This document shows, in pieces, positions 7,901 through 12,044 of a stretch of DNA of 12,044 bases (its first letter is position 1; the number at the start of each line of letters is the position of its first letter). Both the position numbers and the translations under genes were made by a program. A model generated the notes under the pieces. The model worked only from the letters and a program-made list of their open reading frames with translations. It had not been told where the DNA came from and did not search any database. This DNA is from Ga0077536 sp943370145 (GTDB taxonomy: Bacteria > Pseudomonadota > Gammaproteobacteria > Ga0077536), in contig CALRPY020000094.1 of the NCBI GenBank assembly GCA_943370145.1, positions 1 through 12,044 on the forward strand, in the 5' to 3' direction.

Positions 7901-7990
7901 CTTGACGATGCCGTAGAGCACGAGCGCGATTGCACCGGCCACGACGATCCCCCGGCGCGCGATTGCGAAGCGTACCAGTGAACTCAGCAT
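4907..7990 (-). CDS. Heavy-metal-type RND efflux pump (CzcA/CusA family)
   Basis: 1027 aa, the normal length for an inner-membrane RND permease. TM1 is at ~13-30, followed by the LDIFPEFAP / QTEAPGLSTEQVE signature of the heavy-metal RND branch. The two large periplasmic loops and the TM2-6 block (~338-490) are in place. C-terminal TM segments include LFGITVRNSIMLVSHYDHL, and the protein ends in YRFGRFGEH. TM4 reads ALGEVVDDAIIDTEN (397-411). Asp403 aligns with the essential TM4 aspartate of CusA-type pumps, while Glu400, Asp404 and Asp408 add further acid. These proton-driven trimers export cations such as Cu/Ag or Co/Zn/Cd; the substrate here cannot be read from sequence. It is third in the operon, 45 nt after the adaptor stop. 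Ribosome-binding is weak (AAGG about 11 nt before ATG 7990). Confidence 0.93.
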   Translation of the reverse strand: MLSSLVRFAIARRGIVVAGAIALVLYGIVKLRSTGLDIFPEFAPKLVVVQTEAPGLSTEQVEALVTQPLEAALGGMIGLDHLRSESIAGLSILTLVFDEDSDTFRNRNQVNERLVSAAPRLPAGAGPAVMAPLASSSATVRTLGLVADGDLMRLRDLTERVVVPRLLSVPGVADVNVFGGEERALVVEPRLDAMARHGVTLADLAAAAREATANLPLGVVENANQQIAITGAQDALEPAALAAAGLRFDGVGSLALGDVADVRWGGLPRFSAAQVMGEPAVVLMVIGQLGANTLTISQHLDALLADLAPVLEQQGVTVHGRLFVPANYITTALREISGHLLVGGVLVLMVLVIGLFNLRTALISALAIPLSLLTAVIVLIEAGANLNVLVIGGLAIALGEVVDDAIIDTENIFRRMREAQPGQDLAQVALDASLEVRGSVVYATFIVALVFVPLLTLGGVSGRLFAPLGLAYILAVMASLLVAVTVTPALCVMLLAGARQGAREAPVFRWMNPPYVAAVGALARRPALAVGISAACLAFVAFALPGFGARFLPELREGHYIVHTTGLPGTSLDESIRVGTRLGERFLEIDGVRSVSQWAGRASRGADTYGSHYSEYEVALEPMGGARQQAVLERLRETLKGFPGITYEANTFLTERIDETISGYTAPVVINLFGTDLDVLDAKAVELAGLVRDVPGVRNARVRASHATPVLTIRVDDRRLARLGLQRAAVLRAVRSAYGGEIVNEVERDNRRVPLVVLLDAQTRGDAGRLGELLVANAGGIPVRLAEVASIEQGDGRYNILHRNAQRLQVITAEVAGHDAGGVLQRIRQRVLEGMKFPDGVHPEFTGAAVEQYAARQDLLVDALVAGFGVLLLIHVAVRRLRYLLIIMLNLPFSLAGGVAAVMIGGGIVSVGSIVGFITLFGITVRNSIMLVSHYDHLVRVEARPWNIDTVLRGARERLPAILMTALVTALAMLPLTIDSDNPGREIMGPMAAIIVGGLLSSTLLNLLVMPALLYRFGRFGEHRAPA

Positions 7991-8035
7991 CCGCTGCCCG
8001 CCTTCGCTATCCGTGTGGGCACGTTGTCGCCGGCA

Positions 8036-9094
8036 TCAGTCGTCATCTTCTTCGGGAATCTGTTCGCGGAATTCCTCGGCCAGCAGGGCCTGCGCACCGC
8101 GCACGACGATGCCACCCGCCGGTGGCGGCCGGGCCGGCAGCAGCATGCCGTCGGCATGCGGCAACGCTTCGCCCACTGCCTGGCGTTCGAAACTGCCCGG
8201 CGCCACCGCAACGAAATACCAGGTCTGTCCCCGGTGCCAGACGACGGCGCCGGCCGGCAACAGCACGCCTTCAACCTCGCCGGCTGCCTGCGGAATCCAG
8301 ACATTCAAGCGCATGCCGACCCGCAGTTCCGGCGCCTCCACGAGGCCGAAATGGCTGGCGGACTGGCCGCCGCCCAGCACGGTGGCGGCCGGCCCCAGCA
8401 CCGCGACCGGCCGCGCCCCGTTCCGCTCGTCCCCGGGCGCCACGAACACGGTCGCCGGTGGCGTGCCGGCGGCCGCGAACTCTATCAGCTGGGCCTCGCC
8501 GGCCTCGAGCGCCGCGAGGCGCGCCGGCTCGGCCAGCGCCAGGGCGGCAAGCGCGGCGCCCCAGCCGGTCCGCAGGTTCGTGCGCAGCGCGTCGACCCGG
8601 GCCTCACGCTCGATGGCAAGCTCGCTCATCCGGCGATATTCAATCTCGAGATCCGCGAGCTCCTTGCTGACCGCAATCTCGCCGCGCGCGCTGAAGCCCC
8701 GCAGGCGCTCGAGCCGTGCCTCGACCGTGCCCGCGATCCCGCGCTGGGCATCCGCTGCGGCGTGCGCGGCACGCAGCTCACGCAGCAGGGACAGCAGGCC
8801 GGCCGGATCGGCGACCCGGCCGTAGGCCTGCTGCTCGCGGGCGGTGCGCGCGATTTGCGCGGGCGCGACGAGGATGCCGGCGGCGGCGATTTCCGCTGGC
8901 GACAGCATCACGCGCAGCGCGCCGTCGACGCGGCGCACGCGCGACGGAATATCGTCGTCATCGTCACCGCCCGCCGCCTCCTGCGACGTCGCCGCGTCGG
9001 CGTCGACCGTTGCCGGGGTGCGTTCGTGCTGCAGCCACAGGCTTGCGCCGACGCCGATTGCGATGCCGATAATCAGCAGGATGACCCGGATCAT
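8036..9094 (-). CDS. Periplasmic adaptor (membrane fusion) subunit of the RND pump
   Basis: 352 aa. Residues 2-21 form a single N-terminal membrane segment or signal anchor. Next comes a penta-aspartate run (44-48), an early beta region (RVMLSPAEIAAAGI), and a helical hairpin at ~97-175 (AGLLSLLRELRAA, then ELADLEIEYRRMSELAIERE). Beta-barrel and membrane-proximal domains follow (~213-340), with the typical LRVGMRLNVWIP, GVLLPAGAVV and late IVVRGAQALLAEE. The tail is acidic (EEDDD). The lipoyl half-motifs flanking the hairpin are weak or very short. Adaptors join the RND trimer to the outer-membrane channel. Its ATG overlaps the stop of the outer-membrane factor (ATGA, 9091-9094), so the two are coupled; GAGGG lies ~10 nt upstream. 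The adaptor role is well supported by order and C-terminal half. Confidence 0.85.
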   Translation of the reverse strand: MIRVILLIIGIAIGVGASLWLQHERTPATVDADAATSQEAAGGDDDDDIPSRVRRVDGALRVMLSPAEIAAAGILVAPAQIARTAREQQAYGRVADPAGLLSLLRELRAAHAAADAQRGIAGTVEARLERLRGFSARGEIAVSKELADLEIEYRRMSELAIEREARVDALRTNLRTGWGAALAALALAEPARLAALEAGEAQLIEFAAAGTPPATVFVAPGDERNGARPVAVLGPAATVLGGGQSASHFGLVEAPELRVGMRLNVWIPQAAGEVEGVLLPAGAVVWHRGQTWYFVAVAPGSFERQAVGEALPHADGMLLPARPPPAGGIVVRGAQALLAEEFREQIPEEDDD

Positions 9095-10566
9095 GGGGAA
9101 TTGCCCTCGGCGTCCGTGCTGACGCCGGTATCGAGTTCGACGAGATAGCGACCGAACGCGGGATCCAGCAGCGGCGTTCGCGCCACCGCCTCGAGCTGGG
9201 CCCGGCTGCGTCGTGCCTGTGCCGCGCAGGCTGCCAGCCGCGCCTCTACCTCCGCCACCTGCAGCGCCGCGCGGGTAACGCTCAGGCGGTCGACGATGCC
9301 CTCTGCGCGCTTGCCGTCGAGTTCAGCGTGCGTGCGCGTCACCTCTCGCGCGATGTCCCGCGCGGCGTCAAGCACGCGCAGGGCGGCCTGCCAGTTCGCA
9401 TGCGCACGCTGCAGTTCGGCGATCGTTGCCGCCTGCTCCGCGTGGAAGTGCTCGCGCGCCATGTCGCGCGCGGCCGTCGCACTCGCAATCGCGGCGTCGT
9501 GGCTTGCGAACAGCGGCACGACGACACCGCCGAACAGCGACCATACGCTGTCACCCTGGTCCAGGAAGTAGCCGGGGCTCAGCTCGATGGCCGGATACTG
9601 GGCAGCAAACGCCAGCGCCAGATCGCGTTCGGCGCGATCGTACCCGGCCAGCGCGCGCAGCACGCGCGGATGCGTGCGCAGCACCTCCCGCTGCAGATCG
9701 GCGTACGGGGGCAACGCGGCAGGAGGCGCCGGTTCGACACGCATCGCATCGAGCGCCGCCAGCGGCACGGCCAGGGCCGCGGCGAGATCGGCGGTGGCGG
9801 ATGTCCCGGCGATGATGAGGTTCAATTGCTCGAGACGCGCGGCGTTGGACTCCAGTGCCAGCGTCTGCCATTCGAAGCTGTCGGTGACGCCTGCGGCGAC
9901 CAGGGCCCGGGCAGCATCCACGGCGGTACTGCGCGCAGCCGCCACGCGTTCGCCGAGCGTGGCCTGCTCGCGCTGGGCGATGACCTCCAGCGCGGCGACA
10001 TGGGCCGCATCACGGGCTTGCCACGCCGCATCCAGCATGTCGATGCGCGCAATGGACACTTCGACGGCCGAGCGCTCGCCCGCAAGCCGGCGTCGCGACG
10101 GCGGCTGCACCAGGAGGCTCAAGCCGGGGCCGATGCTCCAGTTCGAATCGCTGAAGTCTTCTTCCTCGGAGTGATGCTCGACGGTCAGGTTGAGCTGCGG
10201 GTTCTCGCGCTGGACGGCAACGCGCTGCCGCGCGCGCGCCGCGAACACGGCGGCACGCGCCTCCTCCACTGTGCGGCTGCGCGCGGCGGCGAGGACGCCG
10301 AGCCGTGCGGGCGTCCACGCCGCTGCCGGCGTTGACGCGTCGGCGTCCACACGCTGCAAAAGAGCCAGCACGACGGGGTCATCAAGGCGCGCCAGCGCCG
10401 TGGCCTGCGGCACCGTGGCGTGGTCGAGTTGCGCCGGGGCATAGCGTTGGAAGCTGCACGCGAAGAGCCCCGGCAGCGCCAGCGCAAGCGCGAGGCGCCA
10501 GGCGGCCTTCGCCACGCGGCGACGAATCCGCACCCGGACGGACGGTCGCCCGCATTGCTCTGCCAT
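9091..10566 (-). CDS. Outer-membrane efflux factor (TolC/CzcC type), lipoprotein
   Basis: About 491 aa from ATG 10566. A basic n-region and hydrophobic core end in the lipobox LPGLFAC with Cys37, so a lipoprotein of the CzcC/OprM class is likely. The rest is alpha-helical with long Ala/Glu/Arg-rich heptads in two repeats, as in outer-membrane factor trimers: PPYADLQREVLRTHPRVLRA, YPAIELSPGYFLDQGDSVWS, and helices near the C-terminus. The open frame extends to a TTG at 10629, but that codon would lie within ~5 nt of the predicted transcript start. A GTG at 10515 would give a shorter 20-aa signal peptide but has no ribosome-binding site. First gene of the efflux operon; the order outer-membrane factor, adaptor, pump matches czcCBA. 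Confidence 0.85.
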   Translation of the reverse strand: MAEQCGRPSVRVRIRRRVAKAAWRLALALALPGLFACSFQRYAPAQLDHATVPQATALARLDDPVVLALLQRVDADASTPAAAWTPARLGVLAAARSRTVEEARAAVFAARARQRVAVQRENPQLNLTVEHHSEEEDFSDSNWSIGPGLSLLVQPPSRRRLAGERSAVEVSIARIDMLDAAWQARDAAHVAALEVIAQREQATLGERVAAARSTAVDAARALVAAGVTDSFEWQTLALESNAARLEQLNLIIAGTSATADLAAALAVPLAALDAMRVEPAPPAALPPYADLQREVLRTHPRVLRALAGYDRAERDLALAFAAQYPAIELSPGYFLDQGDSVWSLFGGVVVPLFASHDAAIASATAARDMAREHFHAEQAATIAELQRAHANWQAALRVLDAARDIAREVTRTHAELDGKRAEGIVDRLSVTRAALQVAEVEARLAACAAQARRSRAQLEAVARTPLLDPAFGRYLVELDTGVSTDAEGNSP

Positions 10567-10640
10567 GGTCAGGTCGATGTCATTGCTTCCAGATTGCGCT
10601 GCGTGCCGGCGCAGGATCGGCCGCAGCAACGACGCGGGCT

Positions 10641-10668
10641 AGTTTATAGCGCGTGCGATCGGGAGCAA
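10641..10668 (-). promoter_or_regulatory. Candidate sigma-70 promoter of the efflux operon
   Basis: On the minus strand TTGCTC (10668-10663) and TAAACT (10646-10641) are 16 bp apart, about 75 bp upstream of ATG 10566. This AT-rich patch (TATAAACTAG) stands out in GC-rich surroundings. No operator palindrome was seen beside it. Confidence 0.4.
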
Positions 10669-10807
10669 GCTCGGCAGTTACAGGTTCGCCCGTGAGCCGG
10701 TGCATCGCAGCAGCCGGTCGGCTTGCCAACGGCGGCCGAACCGCGATTTGAGCCCGGGCAACGCGGACGAGGCGTGCGTCCGCTTTGGCTCTTCCCTTGC
10801 AAGCGCG

Positions 10808-10891
10808 ATGTTCGTGGTCGAACCCGAACACGGCGTACGCGCGGCAGCCGCCCTGATGCGTGATCGCCACGTGGGGACCCTGGGCGGGGTC
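10808..10891 (+). pseudogene. Possible CBS-domain fragment
   Basis: The plus frame from ATG 10808 reads MFVVEPEHGVRAAAALMRDR then HVGTLGGVM. This resembles the core of a CBS domain (V-x-P-x-x-x-V-x-x-A-A-x-L-M-R-x-x-H-V-G). After it the frame loses any CBS-like pattern, and upstream there is no domain start or ribosome-binding site. CBS domains bind adenosyl nucleotides, but a 28-residue piece cannot fold alone, so if real this is a decayed gene. Chance similarity in an Ala/Arg-rich open frame is the main alternative. Confidence 0.3.
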
Positions 10892-10964
10892 ATGCACAGC
10901 AACTGGACGTGCAGGCCAACCTGCGCACGCGACCTCCGCCATCCAGGCGGCGGACGTCCCAATC

Positions 10965-10982
10965 TGGTTGCGCACGCAACCA
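10965..10982. promoter_or_regulatory. Probable MarR operator palindrome
   Basis: TGGTTGCGCACGCAACCA is an 8-bp perfect inverted repeat around a CA centre. It covers the whole -35 hexamer TTGCGC (10968-10973) of the promoter for the MarR gene 44 bp downstream. The length (18 bp, compact palindrome) is typical for a MarR dimer, and the position predicts repression by blocking RNA polymerase. Confidence 0.6.
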
Positions 10983-10996
10983 CCAGTTCCTATAGT
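10968..10996 (+). promoter_or_regulatory. Sigma-70 promoter of the MarR-monooxygenase operon
   Basis: TTGCGC (10968-10973) and TATAGT (10991-10996) are separated by exactly 17 bp, the best promoter match in the window. A start near 11003 gives a ~23-nt leader to ATG 11026, with AGGCGAG as ribosome-binding site. The TTG at 10996 overlaps the -10 box, so translation cannot begin there. Confidence 0.65.
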
Positions 10997-11025
10997 TGCC
11001 CGCGCATCATCCGGCAGGCGAGACC

Positions 11026-11484
11026 ATGGCCACGACCAGGCGCTCACGAGCGGTACCGCCGCTCGAGTCAACCCTCAGCTACCAGCTGCACCTGTTGCAC
11101 AAGTTGAGCGACCGCGACAGCCAGCACGCTTACCAGCGTGAACTGGGACTCTCACTCGCCGACGGCCGTTGCCTCGCGACGGTCGGCGCATTCGCGCCGC
11201 TCTCCGTGGTCGACCTCGCGCGGCGCGCCAACCTGAACAAGGGGCAGGCGAGTCGCGCCGCGCAGGCGCTGGTGGAGCAAGGTCTCGTGCGCAAGGCCGG
11301 CAGCGAATTCGACGGCCGGGGTGTCGTGCTGGACCTGACCACCGCCGGCCGCAAGAAGTGGACCCGGACGATGACGCTGATCGCCCGCCGCAACGACGAG
11401 ATCTTTGCCTGCCTCGATGCCGGCGAGCGCCAGGTCTTTGCTGACTGCCTCGCACGCCTCGTTGCGCACAACCAAACGGCCTGA
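11026..11484 (+). CDS. MarR-family transcriptional regulator
   Basis: 152 aa from ATG 11026. A TTG at 10996 is in frame but lies inside the -10 box. The N-terminal helix (STLSYQLHLLHKLSDRDSQ) is the dimerisation arm. The winged helix-turn-helix follows: LSLADGRCLATVGAFAPLSV, DLARRANLNKGQASRAAQAL as the recognition region, and the wing around FDGRGVVLDLTTAGRKKW. The C-terminal helix closes the dimer. MarR proteins are dimeric repressors released by small, often aromatic, ligands. A palindrome over its own -35 box argues for autoregulation. The next gene, a flavin monooxygenase 23 nt downstream, is probably in the same transcript, so the ligand is likely that enzyme's substrate or product. Control of the efflux operon about 400 bp away is possible but less supported. 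Confidence 0.9.
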   Translation: MATTRRSRAVPPLESTLSYQLHLLHKLSDRDSQHAYQRELGLSLADGRCLATVGAFAPLSVVDLARRANLNKGQASRAAQALVEQGLVRKAGSEFDGRGVVLDLTTAGRKKWTRTMTLIARRNDEIFACLDAGERQVFADCLARLVAHNQTA

Positions 11485-11507
11485 CACGGCGCGAATCTGG
11501 ATCAGCC

Positions 11508-12044
11508 ATGCACCAGCCATCGACCTCTCCGCGCCCGTCCCTCTACTACGACTACCGGGTCTTCCCGCCCTGGCTGCCCGACTCCCGTGCGTCAGCGCCG
11601 CGCGTGCCGGTGGCAATCGTCGGCGCTGGCCCCACCGGCCTCGTGACCGCGCTCGAACTCGCCCGGCACGGCGTGACCAGCATCGTGCTGGCAGCCGAAC
11701 TCCAGGTCTCGGAGGGCAGCCGGGCGATTGTCTTCACGCGACGCTCGCTGGAAATCCTGCAGCAGGTCGGGGTCGCGGATCGCATCGTGCGCGAGGGCCT
11801 GCCGTGGCGTTGCGGGAGTTCCTTCTATCGCGGCCAGCGAGTTTTCCGCATGGAAGCGCCATGCGCCGAGGACGACCGCTTTGCCCCGATGACCAACATC
11901 CAGCAGCAGTACCTCGAGGAGTACCTGCTGGACGCCTGCGCGGCGGAGCCGCTGATCGAGCTGCGCTGGGGAAACAAGCTCGTTGGCATCACCGAGGACA
12001 CGGACGGCGCCGTTCTTTCGATCGACACGCCCGCAGGCGTCTAT
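11508..12044 (+). CDS. FAD-dependent monooxygenase, 3' end missing
   Basis: 179 codons from ATG 11508 to the window edge with the frame still open. After a ~33-residue proline-rich lead (YYDYRVFPPWLPDS) comes the Rossmann FAD-binding motif VAIVGAGPTGLVTALELARHG. Then GSRAIVFTRRSLEILQQVGV carries the arginine that contacts FAD in this family, and TNIQQQYLEEYLLDAC and LIELRWGNKLVGI follow the usual order. This is the N-terminal third of the group A (PheA/TfdB, FAD_binding_3) aromatic hydroxylases, which use NAD(P)H and O2 to hydroxylate phenolic rings. The exact substrate cannot be told without the C-terminal part. It is cotranscribed with the MarR gene, which suggests substrate-induced aromatic catabolism or detoxification. 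The leader sequence before the ATG shows no strong ribosome-binding site. Confidence 0.9.
   Translation, partial: MHQPSTSPRPSLYYDYRVFPPWLPDSRASAPRVPVAIVGAGPTGLVTALELARHGVTSIVLAAELQVSEGSRAIVFTRRSLEILQQVGVADRIVREGLPWRCGSSFYRGQRVFRMEAPCAEDDRFAPMTNIQQQYLEEYLLDACAAEPLIELRWGNKLVGITEDTDGAVLSIDTPAGVY

Larger units (their letters stand above)
10567..11025. other. 459-bp divergent intergenic region
   Basis: This gap separates the efflux operon (leftward) from the MarR operon (rightward). It holds the efflux promoter candidate at its left end, a small hairpin GCAGG-CCAA-CCTGC (10911-10924), a CBS-like coding remnant (about 10808-10891), and the MarR promoter and palindrome at its right end. Frames are open on both strands, as expected by chance at this GC content, and neither gives a convincing intact gene. 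Confidence 0.6.

Noticed and set aside
8015..10335. Long plus-strand frames (8015-9148 and 9328-10335) opposite the adaptor and outer-membrane factor
   Set aside because: Both are antisense to well-supported efflux genes and show no recognisable domain, only Arg/Ala/Gly/Gln-rich sequence.
10567..10629. TTG start at 10629 for the outer-membrane factor
   Set aside because: It would lie within about 5 nt of the predicted transcript start and adds 21 residues before an already long signal-peptide n-region.
10996..11025. TTG start 30 bp upstream for the MarR gene
   Set aside because: The TTG overlaps the -10 box TATAGT, so it would not be on the transcript; ATG 11026 has a ribosome-binding site and the correct family length.
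10580..11071. 163-codon minus-strand frame across the divergent intergenic region
   Set aside because: It would run over the MarR promoter and start and the efflux promoter; no domain or ribosome-binding site was seen.

Overview
The window is high-GC DNA, most likely from a proteobacterium of the gamma or beta branch. Three things suggest this: a czcCBA-ordered RND efflux operon with an outer-membrane factor (so two membranes), a tRNA-Leu with encoded CCA that closely resembles the E. coli tRNA, and densely packed genes with ATGA start/stop overlaps. No phage, transposase or CRISPR genes are visible. The lineage is an inference from sequence style only.

Layout, left to right. (1) 1-1488 (+): the 3' part of a TPR-CHAT caspase-like protease with both catalytic residues intact. 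(2) 1688-1774 (+): tRNA-Leu(UAA), followed by a strong hairpin. (3) 1872-3650 (+): a soluble hybrid sensor histidine kinase with an N-terminal bacteriohemerythrin domain and a C-terminal receiver, probably an O2, redox or NO sensor. It ends in a GC-rich hairpin and converges on the next unit. (4) 4553-3760 (-): two translationally coupled small genes for exported proteins, a four-cysteine protein of unknown function and a glycine-zipper protein built from an internal duplication. (5) 4560-4906: an intergenic stretch with a small palindrome and a CACGGAG-heptad stem-loop that looks like a dispersed repeat. (6) 10566-4907 (-): a three-gene efflux operon (outer-membrane lipoprotein factor, periplasmic adaptor, heavy-metal-type RND pump). 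(7) 10567-11025: a long divergent intergenic region with a possible degenerate CBS-domain fragment, the efflux promoter candidate and a clear promoter/operator for the next unit. (8) 11026-12044 (+): a MarR-family regulator and the 5' part of an FAD-dependent aromatic-type monooxygenase, cut by the window end.

The efflux genes form one complete tripartite machine that would export a cation or toxic compound from periplasm or cytoplasm to the outside. The MarR gene and the flavin monooxygenase look like a self-regulated catabolic or detoxification unit: a near-perfect palindrome overlaps the -35 box of the MarR promoter and lies about 400 bp from the efflux start. It therefore probably acts on its own operon rather than on the pump.

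No plainly new multi-gene system could be demonstrated. The points most worth following are the hemerythrin-kinase fusion, the MarR operator, the unusual adaptor and TM4 of the pump, the duplicated glycine-zipper operon, the heptad stem-loop and the CBS-like remnant.
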